Origin: an uncultured Gilliamella sp.
GTDB taxonomy: Bacteria > Pseudomonadota > Gammaproteobacteria > Enterobacterales > Orbaceae
Reading direction: 5' to 3'
NCBI GenBank assembly: GCA_945271295.1
Contig: CALYPG010000015.1
Coordinates: 1-59,973, forward strand
DNA length: 59,973 bases
Under the pieces are notes generated by a model that ran no database searches, was not told the origin of the DNA, and was given only the letters and a program-made list of their open reading frames with translations. The position numbers were made by a program, and so were the translations under genes. Shown here piece by piece: positions 48,350 to 59,901 of this stretch. The first letter of the stretch is position 1. Each line of letters starts with the position of its first letter.

Positions 48350-50485
48350 ATGCCTGTAGTAATTAAACGAGATGGCTGTCAAACTGCATTTAATGAAACT
48401 CGAATTAAAGACGCAATAGTTAAAGCCGCTGTAGCAGCTAATGTAAATGATTCTGATTATTGTGCAGCAGTTGCTCGCGTAGTCTCTAATCAAATGTCTA
48501 AACGTGAGAGTGTAGACATTAATGAAATCCAAAATGCTGTTGAAAATCAATTAATGTCAGGTCCTTATAAGAAGTTAGCAAGAAAATATATTGAGTATCG
48601 ACATGATCGAGATCGAGCACGGGAAGAACGTAGTCGATTAAATCAAGATATTCGTGGACTAATCGAACAAAGTAATGTTGCGATTCTTAATGAAAATGCT
48701 AATAAAGATAGTAAAGTAATTCCAACCCAGCGTGATTTACTCGCAGGTATTGTTGCTAAACATTATGCTAAACAATATATATTACCTAAAGAAATTTCGC
48801 GAGCTCATGATCGTGGAGAGATCCATTATCATGATTTAGATTATGCACCATTTTTCCCGATGTTTAACTGTATGTTGATTGATTTAGATGGTATGTTGAC
48901 TAATGGTTTTAAAATGGGAAATGCTGAAATTGAACCACCAAAATCAATTGCTACTGCAACTGCTGTAACAGCACAAATCATTGCGCAAGTTGCCAGCCAT
49001 ATTTATGGTGGCACCACTATAAATCGTATTGATGAAATCTTAGCCAAATTTGTGACTATTAGTTACCAAAAACATAAACAAGTTGCAGAGGAGTGGCAAA
49101 TCCCAAATCCAGAGGCTTATGCTGAAAGTCGTACTCAAAAAGAGTGTTATGATGCATTTCAATCGCTTGAATATGAAGTTAACACATTGCATACCGCTAA
49201 TGGGCAAACTCCATTTGTTACTTTTGGTTTTGGATTGGGTACAAGTTGGGAATCACGTTTGATTCAAGAGTCAATTTTAAAAATCCGCCTCAAAGGTCTT
49301 GGTAAAAATCATAAGACAGCAGTGTTCCCAAAACTGGTGTTTGCTATTAAAGATGGTATTAACCATAAGCCTGGTGATACTAATTATGATATTAAGCAAC
49401 TTGCTTTAGAATGCGCAAGTAAACGTATGTATCCAGATATATTAAATTATGAAAAAGTCGTTGAAGTTACAGGATCGTTTAAAACACCTATGGGGTGCCG
49501 AAGCTTTTTAAGTGTATACGAAGAAGATGGAAAGCAAATCCATGATGGCCGTAATAATTTAGGTGTGATTAGCTTAAATTTACCTCGTATTGCCATTGAA
49601 GCACAGGGTGATGAAACTCGTTTTTGGGAATTATTGGATAAACGGTTAGCTTTATGTAAAAAAGCTTTAATGACTCGTATTGCACGTTTAGATGGTGTTA
49701 AAGCACGAGTAGCACCTATTTTATATATGGAAGGGGCTTGTGGTGTTCGTCTTAAAGAAGATGATAATGTGTCCGAAATCTTTAGAAATGGTCGAGCATC
49801 AATCTCTTTAGGTTATATTGGTATTCACGAAACCTTAAATGCACTTTATGGTAATCAATCTCATCCTTTTGATAGTGACACTTTACGTGAAAAAGGAGTA
49901 GCTATTGTTGAGCGTTTACGTAAAGCAGTTGAGCAGTGGAAAGATGAAACTGGTTATGGGTTTAGCTTATATAGTACACCAAGTGAAAATTTATGTGATC
50001 GATTCTGTCGATTAGATACTGCTGAATTTGGTATAATTCCTGGAGTGACAGATAAAGGTTACTATACTAATAGTTTCCATCTAGATGTTGAGAAAAAAGT
50101 AAATCCATACGAAAAAATCGAGTTTGAAAAACCCTATCCATTTGTTGCAAATGGTGGATTTATTTGTTACGGCGAATATCCTAACATGATCAATAATATT
50201 AAAGCGTTAGAAGATGTATGGGATTATAGTTATACCCGCGTTCCTTATTATGGTACCAACACACCAATTGATGAGTGTTATGAATGTGGCTACACCGGTG
50301 AATTTTCATGTACCAGTAAAGGCTTTGTTTGCCCAAGTTGTGGTAATCATGATTCATCTAAAGTCTCTGTTACTCGCCGTGTTTGTGGTTATTTAGGTAG
50401 TCCTGATGCTCGTCCATTTAATGCCGGGAAACAAGAAGAGGTAAAACGACGAGTGAAGCATTTAAATAATGGTCAAATTGGTTAA
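48350..50485 (+). CDS. nrdD: Anaerobic ribonucleoside-triphosphate reductase
   Basis: An oxygen-sensitive glycyl radical enzyme making dNTPs. It has 711 residues (E. coli 712): an ATP-cone at about 3-92 (VVIKRDGCQTAFNETRI), the catalytic barrel, four zinc cysteines at 643, 646, 661 and 664, and the radical glycine Gly680 in RRVCGYLGS. AAGGAG precedes the ATG. nrdG follows 16 bases later. NrdR boxes upstream indicate dNTP-responsive control. Confidence 0.98.
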   Translation: MPVVIKRDGCQTAFNETRIKDAIVKAAVAANVNDSDYCAAVARVVSNQMSKRESVDINEIQNAVENQLMSGPYKKLARKYIEYRHDRDRAREERSRLNQDIRGLIEQSNVAILNENANKDSKVIPTQRDLLAGIVAKHYAKQYILPKEISRAHDRGEIHYHDLDYAPFFPMFNCMLIDLDGMLTNGFKMGNAEIEPPKSIATATAVTAQIIAQVASHIYGGTTINRIDEILAKFVTISYQKHKQVAEEWQIPNPEAYAESRTQKECYDAFQSLEYEVNTLHTANGQTPFVTFGFGLGTSWESRLIQESILKIRLKGLGKNHKTAVFPKLVFAIKDGINHKPGDTNYDIKQLALECASKRMYPDILNYEKVVEVTGSFKTPMGCRSFLSVYEEDGKQIHDGRNNLGVISLNLPRIAIEAQGDETRFWELLDKRLALCKKALMTRIARLDGVKARVAPILYMEGACGVRLKEDDNVSEIFRNGRASISLGYIGIHETLNALYGNQSHPFDSDTLREKGVAIVERLRKAVEQWKDETGYGFSLYSTPSENLCDRFCRLDTAEFGIIPGVTDKGYYTNSFHLDVEKKVNPYEKIEFEKPYPFVANGGFICYGEYPNMINNIKALEDVWDYSYTRVPYYGTNTPIDECYECGYTGEFSCTSKGFVCPSCGNHDSSKVSVTRRVCGYLGSPDARPFNAGKQEEVKRRVKHLNNGQIG

Positions 50486-50501
50486 TGATTGATTAATATT
50501 T

Positions 50502-50966
50502 ATGAATTATCATCGCTATTATCCAGTGGATGTCGTTAATGGCGAAGGGACTCGCTGTGTACTTTTTGTCGCAGGCTGTGTACATCAATGTCGTGGTTGT
50601 TATAACAAAAGTACATGGGGCTTAGATTCTGGTTCACCTTTTACGCAGGCCCTTGAAGATCAAATTATCAAAGATCTACAAGATACCGAGATAAAACGTC
50701 AAGGATTATCGCTTTCTGGTGGTGATCCATTACATCCACAAAATGTGCCAACCATACTTAAATTGGTTAAACGTGTCAAAACCCAATGTCCTAATAAAGA
50801 TATTTGGCTTTGGACTGGTTATAAACTTGATGAACTAACTCCCGCACAACAAGAAGTGGTATCGTATATTGATGTGTTAATTGATGGTAAATTTGTTCAG
50901 GAGCTTGCTGATCCCAAATTACTTTGGCGAGGTAGTAGTAATCAAGTTATTTACCGTTTTAAATAA
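50502..50966 (+). CDS. nrdG: Anaerobic ribonucleotide reductase activase
   Basis: A radical SAM enzyme that generates the glycyl radical on NrdD. It has 154 residues; the 4Fe-4S ligands are Cys26, Cys30 and Cys33 in the CxxxCxxC motif (GCVHQCRGCYN), followed by LSGGDPLHP for SAM binding. It is the same length as E. coli NrdG and is co-transcribed with nrdD. Confidence 0.97.
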   Translation: MNYHRYYPVDVVNGEGTRCVLFVAGCVHQCRGCYNKSTWGLDSGSPFTQALEDQIIKDLQDTEIKRQGLSLSGGDPLHPQNVPTILKLVKRVKTQCPNKDIWLWTGYKLDELTPAQQEVVSYIDVLIDGKFVQELADPKLLWRGSSNQVIYRFK

Positions 50967-50981
50967 TCTAATTATAAGATG

Positions 50982-51299
50982 TTAGAAGTTATGCCGATTT
51001 AATAGATATGAAATGGTTTCACGGTAATTAATTTTACGATTTTCACTGCTTGATGAGGTAATATGCAGATCGGTAATTTTGCCATTATTTATGTCATAAC
51101 CTTAACCATATAGGTTCACTTTTTGATCTGGTTACCATACTGGCTGAATAATTGTTGAATGATCCTCAATGACATTTAATCCACATAAAATTTCCATACC
51201 AGAATCAGAAAGAACTCCACACTAATAGTGTACTATAACGGCACTATCAATCTGCTTATCTACATTAACACTGGTTTTGACCTATCTTTTGATATCTAT
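50982..51299 (-). pseudogene. Unidentified gene remnant with in-frame stops
   Basis: One unbroken minus-strand frame of about 100 codons reads as good protein except for stops at 51222-51224 (TAG), 51132-51134 (TAA) and 51102-51104 (TAA), plus another TAG near its upstream end. Readable pieces are VDKQIDSAVIVHY, GVLSDSGMEILCGLNVIED, NGKITDLHITSSSSENRK and INYRETISYLLNRHNF, then the terminal TAA. Nonsense changes without frameshifts suggest recent inactivation. I cannot name the family. Confidence 0.6.
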
Positions 51300-51305
51300 T
51301 TTTTT

Positions 51306-52364
51306 TTAGATTGTATTAATGTGTTGGATTTTACTTTTCATAATTAACTTGCGCCATAATGGTGTGGTTAAGATTTTTGCTTTTACAATTTTGCTATATA
51401 GTTTTAATCGTAATTGAATTGTTTTTTGATAATAACTCGCATTGGGTTTTGGATGATTGTTATTTAATATTTTACTTAAAATTTCAGCACTATCGAGTGC
51501 ATAACTAATTCCTTCTAAAGAGCTAGCACTAATGAATCCTGCTGCTTCACCAATTAAAAAAATGTTTTCATTACCAGTATAAAAATCACGGAATCGATTT
51601 GGGTAAACCACAAGACATTTTTCAGTTTTGATCGGAGTACCAAAAATAAACCCCTGTTTGGTTAGTTTTTCTTTCAATAATTCAAAATGTTCATTGGCAG
51701 TTTTTTTCGGGAATGCTCCACCAAAGATGAAATATCCATCTTTAGATATGCTCCATGCATAACAATTGGTTAATTTATTATCGAAAATGCAAGAATAAAA
51801 TGGGTTTGAATGTTCTTCATTAAACCATTGTTGGATAGCGACATATTGTCTAATACTATGGTTAGGATAGCGCATCCGTCTAACTACAGAATTAGCGCCA
51901 TCAGCACCAACAATATATTTGGCGGTAATTTTGTGTTCTATTCTATCATCAGTAATATAGGTGATTTGATAACCATCAATGATACGTCTAACTTCTTTAC
52001 ATAACGTATTATGGCAAACGGTAACTGTAGATGGTATTAGCGATTTTAGCCATAGATCAAATTTGTGTCGATTAAAATTCACATAACTACGCTGATAATT
52101 ACGTATTAATTGGGTTTGGAGGTCATAGGTTTTAACACTAAAAATTTGTGGATTAGTTAAAATATCAATAGGCATATTTAACTTTTGTCGAATAAAGGCT
52201 TTTTGTGCATCATTCGCCAATAACCCACCACAAGGTTTAGAAAATCCACCATTACTTGACTGGTGTTTTTTATCTAAAGCAATAACTTTAAAGGATGGAT
52301 CTAGTAAACGGGCTAGTGTACTACCAGCAGGACCAAGGCCTATTATTGCGATATCGTAATCCAT
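51306..52364 (-). CDS. cbrA: CbrA-like FAD-dependent oxidoreductase
   Basis: A 352-residue flavoprotein of the geranylgeranyl-reductase-like group: the N-terminal FAD loop [15 protein letters not shown] (7-21), [26 protein letters not shown], and [20 protein letters not shown] near the C-terminus. It matches E. coli CbrA (354 residues) along its whole length; that protein is linked to colicin M tolerance, and its substrate is not known to me. It is monocistronic. A perfect 9-bp inverted repeat lies 28 bases upstream of the start (52392-52416). Confidence 0.92.
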   Translation of the reverse strand: MDYDIAIIGLGPAGSTLARLLDPSFKVIALDKKHQSSNGGFSKPCGGLLANDAQKAFIRQKLNMPIDILTNPQIFSVKTYDLQTQLIRNYQRSYVNFNRHKFDLWLKSLIPSTVTVCHNTLCKEVRRIIDGYQITYITDDRIEHKITAKYIVGADGANSVVRRMRYPNHSIRQYVAIQQWFNEEHSNPFYSCIFDNKLTNCYAWSISKDGYFIFGGAFPKKTANEHFELLKEKLTKQGFIFGTPIKTEKCLVVYPNRFRDFYTGNENIFLIGEAAGFISASSLEGISYALDSAEILSKILNNNHPKPNASYYQKTIQLRLKLYSKIVKAKILTTPLWRKLIMKSKIQHINTI

Positions 52365-52391
52365 ATTACTTTATATTATTTATCTAAAAGT

Positions 52392-52416
52392 TTTGATAAA
52401 TTATCATTTTATCAAA
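52392..52416. promoter_or_regulatory. Inverted repeat upstream of cbrA
   Basis: TTTGATAAA and TTTATCAAA flank a 7-base spacer, a perfect dyad in the cbrA-murA divergent gap. It is placed where an operator would cover the cbrA promoter. The binding protein is unknown. Confidence 0.45.
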
Positions 52417-52604
52417 TTAACAGAACCGTGGCTATTAAAGATATCAATCTATGAATTAAGGCTATTTTGTAAAAATGGTTTTAGGTTAGCTTTATTTTTA
52501 AGTAAAAAATAACTACTTTTTATAAAACAATAGGTAATTTATTAATTTGCAACTGTTTTCAAAAATGCTCGGTGTTAATGGTTTGATCTATTTTCATAAA
52601 TTGA

Positions 52605-52633
52605 TTTAACTCTTTGTAAATAGCTTTTATAAT
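52605..52633 (+). promoter_or_regulatory. Putative murA promoter
   Basis: TTTAAC (52605-52610) and TATAAT (52628-52633) at 17-bp spacing, 33 bases before the murA ATG. Apart from this and the dyad at 52392, I see nothing in the 301-base gap. Confidence 0.55.
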
Positions 52634-52656
52634 ATCCGTCGGTTTATTTGGTATAA

Positions 52657-53919
<1,263 letters not shown>

Positions 53920-53976
53920 ATTCATCCAATGGTTAAAACTTATCTGGACGGTTTGTTGGCTAAGAGAGGTACAATA

Positions 53977-54552
53977 ATGATAAAGCAAGCATTAGTATTT
54001 TTGTCAAATGGTTGTGAAGAAACCGAAGCTGTTACCACAATTGATTTATTAACTCGTGCGGGTATTAACGTCACAAGTGCTAGTATTTACAATACTTGTG
54101 AGGTTAAGTGTTCACGAGGGGTAACAATATTAACCCAAAGTACTTTATCTGAAGTTCAAAATAAGGATTTTGATGTAATTGTTTTACCGGGAGGATTAAA
54201 AGGCGCAGAAAATTTTCGAGATTGTGCGGTATTAATCGATATGTTAAAACAGGCACATCAAAAAGGGGGTATTGTAGCTGCAATTTGTGCATCACCAGCA
54301 ATGGTTTTACAGTATCATAATTTATTCCCCGATGCGCGTATGACTGGTTATCCTGAGACTAAGGATGCGTTTATACATTGGCAATCAGAAAGAGTTTATT
54401 TTGATGACAAAAATAAGGTTATCACCAGCCAAGGTCCTGGAACATCAATTGATTTTGCTTTAAAAATTATAGATGTTTTATTAGGTCGGGCAACTGCAGC
54501 TAAAGTTGCTCAGCAACTTATTTTGCCAATAGGTATAGACAGCTATCAATAG
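53977..54552 (+). CDS. yajL: DJ-1/PfpI-family protein YajL
   Basis: A protein of the DJ-1 superfamily linked to repair or chaperoning of oxidised and glycated proteins. From ATG 53977 (behind AGAGAGG) it has 191 residues; a 16-codon upstream extension has no support. The conserved acidic residue lies in GCEETEAVTTIDLL, and the reactive cysteine is Cys104 in AAICASPAMV. It lies 57 bases after murA and 7 bases before fieF. Confidence 0.9.
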   Translation: MIKQALVFLSNGCEETEAVTTIDLLTRAGINVTSASIYNTCEVKCSRGVTILTQSTLSEVQNKDFDVIVLPGGLKGAENFRDCAVLIDMLKQAHQKGGIVAAICASPAMVLQYHNLFPDARMTGYPETKDAFIHWQSERVYFDDKNKVITSQGPGTSIDFALKIIDVLLGRATAAKVAQQLILPIGIDSYQ

Positions 54553-54559
54553 GTACAAA

Positions 54560-55474
54560 ATGCCAAAATCATCTTTGTACGAAAAATCAGTCAAAAAAGC
54601 GACATTGAGTGCTGTTTTAGTCTCTATTTTTCTAATTATAATTAAATTAGTTACCTGTTGGTTGACTGGATCAATGAGTTTATTTGCTTCATTACTTGAT
54701 TCTAGTATTGATTTGTTAGCTTCAGGGCTCAATTTCTTTTTAGTCCGTTATGCTCTAAAACCGGCTGATGAAGAGCATACCTTTGGTCATGGTAAGGCTG
54801 AATCACTGGCTGCATTAGCACAAAGTACCTTCATTATTGGTTCTGCTACTATTTTATTGTTATCAAGTATTAAGTCTATAATTCATCCTAGTGATATTCA
54901 ATTGCCGATACTTGGGATTGTTATATCAGCCGTTTCAACGGTTATTACATTTGTGTTAGTTTTATATCAAAGACATGTAATAACATTAACGGCTAGTAAA
55001 GCTGTTCAGGCTGATATGCTACATTATTCATCTGATATGTTTATGAATATTGCCGTTATATTCGCGCTATGTTTAAGCTGGTATGGTATTACCTATGCTG
55101 ATGCTATTTTTGCTTTCTTTATTGCTTTATATATTTTTTATAATGCTTATAAAATTGCCTATAATGCTATACAAGATCTACTTGATAGAGCTTTACCTGA
55201 AAGTGATAACATCAAAGTTGCAAAGATAGTTGCCTCATTTCCTGATGTACATGGTTTTCATGATCTAAAAACTAGACAAGCGGGTCCTGTAAAATTTATA
55301 CAATTACATGTTGAACTGGATGATAATATGCCTTTAATCAAAGCGCATGCTATTGCAGATTCTATTGAAAAGTGTATCTCTATAGAGTTTTCACCTGCAA
55401 CGGTTATTATTCATCAAGATCCAATTTCAGTTGTGCCTGTTGAAATGATGCACACTAAAAATCAATCAAAATAG
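54560..55474 (+). CDS. fieF: Cation diffusion facilitator (FieF-like iron/zinc efflux)
   Basis: An inner membrane metal/proton antiporter of 304 residues: six membrane spans, metal-site motifs LLDSSIDLLAS (near 46) and LHYSSDMFMN (near 155), HTFGHGKAE between them, and a C-terminal cytoplasmic domain (about 210-300). Length and neighbours (pfkA downstream) follow E. coli FieF. It begins 7 bases after yajL, so they are co-transcribed. Confidence 0.92.
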   Translation: MPKSSLYEKSVKKATLSAVLVSIFLIIIKLVTCWLTGSMSLFASLLDSSIDLLASGLNFFLVRYALKPADEEHTFGHGKAESLAALAQSTFIIGSATILLLSSIKSIIHPSDIQLPILGIVISAVSTVITFVLVLYQRHVITLTASKAVQADMLHYSSDMFMNIAVIFALCLSWYGITYADAIFAFFIALYIFYNAYKIAYNAIQDLLDRALPESDNIKVAKIVASFPDVHGFHDLKTRQAGPVKFIQLHVELDDNMPLIKAHAIADSIEKCISIEFSPATVIIHQDPISVVPVEMMHTKNQSK

Positions 55475-55548
55475 CCTATATCATCTATTGTTAGTTATCT
55501 TTTAAGAATCTATAATAGCCGAAAGTTAATAATTTGGAGTTATTTTAT

Positions 55549-56511
55549 ATGATAAAAAAAATAGGGATTTTGACCAGTGGTGGCGATGCGCCAGGAATGA
55601 ATGCAGCTATTCGTGGTGTTGTTCGAACTGCATTAACCGAAGGTTTGGATGTGTTTGGTATTTATGATGGTTATTTGGGACTTTGTGAAAATCGAATTGC
55701 TCAGCTAGATCGTTATAGTGTGTCAGATATTATCACTCGAGGTGGTACTTTTTTAGGTTCAGCAAGATTTCCTGAATTTAAAGATAAATCGGCTAGAGAA
55801 AAAGGTATTGCTAACCTAAAACAACATCAAATTGAGGCATTAGTTGTTATTGGGGGTGATGGGTCTTATATGGGCGCAATGCGATTAACAGAAGAAGGCT
55901 TTCCATGTATTGGGTTACCCGGTACTATTGATAACGATATTCGTGGTACAGATTATACAATTGGCTACTTTACTGCACTTAGTACTGCGGTGGAAGCAAT
56001 TGATAAATTACGCGATACCTGTTCTTCTCATCAGAGAATTTCTGTTATTGAAATTATGGGAAGAGATTGTGGTGACTTAACCTTAAATGCTGCTGTTGCT
56101 GGTGGGTGTGAGTTCATGATTATTCCTGAGGTCGCCTATACCAAAGAAGATCTGATTGAAGAAATCAAACTCGGTTTTGCTAAAGGTAAAAAACATGCGA
56201 TTGTTGCAGTAACTGAACATATGTGTGATGTAAACCAACTTGCAAAAGATATTGAAAATGCAGTTCATCATGAAACACGAGCAACCGTATTAGGCCATGT
56301 ACAGCGAGGTGGTTCGCCTGTTCCTTATGATCGTATTTTGGGCTCTAGAATGGGGGCTTATGCAGTTGAATTATTATTACAAGGTTATGCAGGACGATGT
56401 GTTGGTGTACAAAATGGTAAATTAGTACATCATGATATTGTGGACGCAATCAATAATATGAAGCGTCCTTTTGATGTTGATCTTTACAATACCGCAAAAC
56501 GTTTATTTTAA
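55549..56511 (+). CDS. pfkA: 6-phosphofructokinase
   Basis: The committing step of glycolysis, ATP-dependent and allosteric. From ATG 55549 (GGAG upstream) it has 320 residues, exactly the E. coli length. Seen: [41 protein letters not shown], the catalytic [16 protein letters not shown] and [15 protein letters not shown]. With gntK-edd and gnd also in the window, all three upper routes of hexose breakdown are represented. Confidence 0.97.
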   Translation: MIKKIGILTSGGDAPGMNAAIRGVVRTALTEGLDVFGIYDGYLGLCENRIAQLDRYSVSDIITRGGTFLGSARFPEFKDKSAREKGIANLKQHQIEALVVIGGDGSYMGAMRLTEEGFPCIGLPGTIDNDIRGTDYTIGYFTALSTAVEAIDKLRDTCSSHQRISVIEIMGRDCGDLTLNAAVAGGCEFMIIPEVAYTKEDLIEEIKLGFAKGKKHAIVAVTEHMCDVNQLAKDIENAVHHETRATVLGHVQRGGSPVPYDRILGSRMGAYAVELLLQGYAGRCVGVQNGKLVHHDIVDAINNMKRPFDVDLYNTAKRLF

Positions 56512-56542
56512 ATCAGCATTAAAAATAAATTAGTTTTATTGT

Positions 56543-56604
56543 AGGTGGATAATTAATATGCGAATCATTTTCTTTGCATTATTAAATATTCACCTTATTT
56601 TTTT
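56543..56604 (+). terminator. Long imperfect terminator hairpin after pfkA
   Basis: AGGTGGATAATTAATATGC (from 56543) pairs imperfectly with GCATTATTAAATATTCACCT (ending near 56595), and a run of T follows (to 56604). Confidence 0.7.
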
Positions 56605-56680
56605 GGGAAATTAACTTTTTACAAAACTTGTAACGCATAGATTATTCTATAATAAATTAATTTTAGGGAATGAAAATATT

Positions 56681-56932
56681 ATGTCATTACATTACTTGGA
56701 AGATAGTGATCGTTTTTATGTTTGTGATAGTACGAATCAGGAAATCGCAGAAATGACATTTACTCGCATAGGGGAAAATAAAGCAACAATCGACCATACT
56801 TATATTGCCCCTACTTATCGCGGACAAGGAATTGCAGATGAGTTATTAAAGTTAGTGGTTAAAGCATTACAGCAAGAAAAACGTGAGATTATTCCGCTGT
56901 GTTCATTTGCACTTAAAAAATTAGACAAATAA
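56681..56932 (+). CDS. Small GNAT-like acetyltransferase (YjdJ type)
   Basis: 83 residues with a single minimal GNAT core: strand ATIDHTYIAPTYRGQG and the acetyl-CoA loop RGQGIADELLKLVV (about 47-60), then IIPLCSFALKKL. This is the short acetyltransferase subfamily that acts on unknown small molecules or proteins. A TTAGGGAA segment lies upstream of the ATG. It is monocistronic. Confidence 0.8.
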   Translation: MSLHYLEDSDRFYVCDSTNQEIAEMTFTRIGENKATIDHTYIAPTYRGQGIADELLKLVVKALQQEKREIIPLCSFALKKLDK

Positions 56933-57069
56933 ATTTGTTACCACCCTCGTTATTGCACCTGATATTATTGAGGTCTTTTCTCTCATATTATTTTGCAAAG
57001 ATTAGTTATAAACGTTTGAATATATGATAATGTATGGCAATTTATATTTATTGCTTTATCAATATTAAA

Positions 57070-58140
57070 ATGGCAACACAAAAAGCTCAGAAAATTCAAT
57101 CTATTCACGTTTTACGTGGCGTGGCAATTATAATGATTGTTTTCAGTCATTGTTTGGGAGTATTTAAAAATAGTAGCTTAATTTCAAATAGTTATCTATT
57201 TTCATTCTTAAATTTATTTGCCTTTAATTTCACAGCTTTTTTTGTATTAATTGCAGGTTTTTTATTTCAACATTTAACCTATAAATTTGATACCAAAACC
57301 TATTATTTATCTAAATTTAAGACTGTTGTATGTCCTTATATTTCAGTTTCTATTTTCTGTTTTCTTTTTTTTCATTATCAATATTTATCTAATCTACCTT
57401 GGTATAGCGCAACAGAGCCGAATATTGTCAGTACTATTACTAAAATGATGTTAACAGGTACACAGTTATTACCGTTATGGTTCATGCCTATGATTATAAT
57501 TATTTATTTAATGGGACCACTACTTTATTATTGGTCTAAAAAAAGTTTAATTATTGTTGGGCTTATTGCTATGTTCTGGGTAGTCATATTTACTAAACCT
57601 GATTTTACCCAGCCTTTTTTGAATTTGATGCATTTTGGACCTGTCTATTTAATTGGAATGATGATAAAGCAGAATTATGAAACCATTATGAAAGTAGTAA
57701 AAGATAATTTATTTTTAATTATTTCTTTTTTTTGCTTGTGCTTTTTTGTGCCATATATTTATCGTTATGTTAATCAATTAGGCCTAGAAAAACTTTATTT
57801 AGATACATTGCAAAAAATCATTTTGTTTATATTAGCGCTTTATTTTTTAGATGGGCTGAATCATAAAACTAATAATGGCAAAATTTATAATTTTTTATCT
57901 TATATGGCCAATATCAGTTTTCCTGTTTACTTTATTCACGAAATTATTGTGTTATCTCTGGAAAAATGGTTAATGGCATTACCTATTGGTGATGTAATAA
58001 AAACAGATAATGGTCAATTAGCTTCTTTGGGAGCAGTAAGTTTTTTGGTGTCTACGTTAGTGATAAGTGTACTCATTGCTAATATGATAAAATTTATCTT
58101 TAAAGATAAAGCAAAATTTCTTATTGGTGCGAGTCGTTAA
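57070..58140 (+). CDS. Acyltransferase-3 family membrane protein
   Basis: A membrane O-acyltransferase of 356 residues (368 if the ATG at 57034 is used). The N-terminal motif IHVLRGVAIIMIVFSHC carries the conserved Arg and His of the family; about ten membrane spans follow. Such enzymes O-acetylate lipopolysaccharide, other surface glycans or peptidoglycan; the target here is unknown and no glycan cluster is adjacent. I prefer the internal ATG because the motif normally lies about 10-15 residues from the start, but neither start has a clear ribosome binding site. Confidence 0.8.
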   Translation: MATQKAQKIQSIHVLRGVAIIMIVFSHCLGVFKNSSLISNSYLFSFLNLFAFNFTAFFVLIAGFLFQHLTYKFDTKTYYLSKFKTVVCPYISVSIFCFLFFHYQYLSNLPWYSATEPNIVSTITKMMLTGTQLLPLWFMPMIIIIYLMGPLLYYWSKKSLIIVGLIAMFWVVIFTKPDFTQPFLNLMHFGPVYLIGMMIKQNYETIMKVVKDNLFLIISFFCLCFFVPYIYRYVNQLGLEKLYLDTLQKIILFILALYFLDGLNHKTNNGKIYNFLSYMANISFPVYFIHEIIVLSLEKWLMALPIGDVIKTDNGQLASLGAVSFLVSTLVISVLIANMIKFIFKDKAKFLIGASR

Positions 58141-58416
58141 AATAAAATTACGTACATGAAAAATAATGTCGGTGTTGTTTTAATATACCCCGAAAAATTT
58201 TGGATATTTTGCATATTTATTTGTAAAGTATGTTTGTTTATTTATCAGAAAATAACAGTTATTTATTTTTATCAAATATTGAAAAAAAGTAAAAAATGTC
58301 AATTAAGTAGTGTTTGTATGATTTTTTGAAAAATGTAAATTGATTATGCATATTAATGCATATAATTTATCTAGAAAAATTACAAATTCTGTTTATGATA
58401 GGTAAATATTTTATAG

Positions 58417-59463
58417 TTATGGTTGCGGAGGAGGCGAAGGAAAACTTTTTATCCACTTGTCATAATCCCATTTTATGTTTTGCTGAATCGCAGTTAACTC
58501 TGTTTCACTATGTTTTATATCTTCTGGTGTTAAATGTTGTTTAATCTGCTGTACTAATGTTTGACTATAATGATAGAGTTCATCATTTTTCTTATCATCC
58601 TGAGGATTACTTTCCATTCTTGTTGATGTTTTATAGTTACTATAAGCTTGATTGACTAATTCAGACCATGCTAATGCCTTTTCCAGATTTTTATTCTTAC
58701 CTATGCCATAAAAATAGGTTTCAACTAATCTTACCAAACAATATAAATTGCCATGTTTTGCTGATTGTTCAAAATAACTGATCGCTTCTGTTAACTCTGA
58801 GTTTGTCAGTGTTGGAATAAATTCTGGAAGAGGTTTAATAATAACAGAAAATTCTGTATATTCCTTGTATCCTGATCTTTGATTGAATAGTATGCTATGA
58901 GCTAATACAAGGTGATAAGCTTCATTTTGTTTGACAACATTTCTCATATAGGTAATTCGTTTATTGTGTTCAAGTGTATGATCAAAATAAACCACATAAA
59001 GTATGGGATATAAATAACCATGATCAGCTAATACTCGCATAAAATCAAATTCATGCAAGTCAAGAATTGCTGGTTTTGTTAACTGATGACCATAAATATC
59101 AACTAATTGATTTTTGTGTGATTTTATAAATAACTCTAATGAATGCTCTGGATCAGGTTCAATTTCATACTGATTTTTAGTTATCTTTATATACTGTATC
59201 ATGGCATATTTATCCCATTGATACGCCTGTTTTACTAATTCTAATAAAACATTTTTATCTTTTATATAAGGAATACCTATCATATAAGCCTTTTCCAACA
59301 TTTCTTCTGCATATTCCTTTGTCCACAATTCATTTTGAGGTAAGGGTGACAATTCAACGACATAATCCATCTTCATGTTCTTTTTAATTAGTAAAATAGC
59401 AAGCAACAAAACAATGATTAATGTAATAAATACAGATAGAAATTTTTTTTGGGGCATAATCAT
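58417..59463 (-). CDS. Membrane-anchored protein with Sel1-like repeat
   Basis: 348 residues, unknown function. An N-terminal membrane segment (about 8-27, VFITLIIVLLLAILLIKK) anchors a large periplasmic part. A Sel1-like repeat pair is readable near residues 225-275 (AISYFEQSAKHGNLYCLVRL, then YFYGIGKNKNLEKALAWSEL). The tail ends in SPPPQP. Sel1 proteins mediate protein contacts and some act as immunity or signalling partners. ATG 59463 is chosen; ATG 59457 is also possible. It sits alone between an acyltransferase and an rrn promoter. Confidence 0.65.
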   Translation of the reverse strand: MIMPQKKFLSVFITLIIVLLLAILLIKKNMKMDYVVELSPLPQNELWTKEYAEEMLEKAYMIGIPYIKDKNVLLELVKQAYQWDKYAMIQYIKITKNQYEIEPDPEHSLELFIKSHKNQLVDIYGHQLTKPAILDLHEFDFMRVLADHGYLYPILYVVYFDHTLEHNKRITYMRNVVKQNEAYHLVLAHSILFNQRSGYKEYTEFSVIIKPLPEFIPTLTNSELTEAISYFEQSAKHGNLYCLVRLVETYFYGIGKNKNLEKALAWSELVNQAYSNYKTSTRMESNPQDDKKNDELYHYSQTLVQQIKQHLTPEDIKHSETELTAIQQNIKWDYDKWIKSFPSPPPQP

Positions 59464-59469
59464 ACTCAA

Positions 59470-59864
59470 ATATAATTTAAATTATTTTCGTTAAATGAAT
59501 TTTTTGTACTTTGCGCAAAGATTCATTATTGATATTAAATAATCTATAATGTCAAATTTGTCAATCTTTAAGCGGTTTTATATTTAGGATCTATTTTATA
59601 CTCATTTTCAATTTTTGCGCCTGACTTATAATTCCTAATAAAATATCTCGGTATATTTTATCTTATCGGTTATTTTGTCTCTTTTGACCATTATCAAAAT
59701 AAGCAATGCACTCTATATTGGCATAGGGAACTTACAATTAAGATCAATATTCGATTCACTATATGTCCAATAAACATATTGAATGATCTCACTTAATGAA
59801 AACAAATATGACAAACAAATTTGGCTAAATAAAAGGCAAACAGAAAAAATATAAAGATCTTTAC
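59470..59864. other. Non-coding region upstream of the rrn promoter
   Basis: I see no gene here. It is very AT-rich near the right end (59840-59864), where A/T runs could form the UP element and Fis sites of the rRNA promoter. A minus-strand frame overlapping it (59713-59964) runs through the promoter and is not credible. Confidence 0.5.
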
Positions 59865-59901
59865 TTGCCAAAAAAAAAGAAGTGTTTATAATGCGCATCC
59901 A
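59865..59901 (+). promoter_or_regulatory. rRNA operon P1-type promoter
   Basis: TTGCCA (59865-59870), 16 bp, TATAAT (59887-59892), then GCGCATCCACTGACACGG, which differs by very little from the E. coli rrn P1 start region (GCGC discriminator, start at the A of CCACTGACACGG, here 59901). The GCGC discriminator is the element that makes such promoters sensitive to ppGpp and initiating NTP levels. An AT-rich upstream stretch fits an UP element. Confidence 0.92.
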
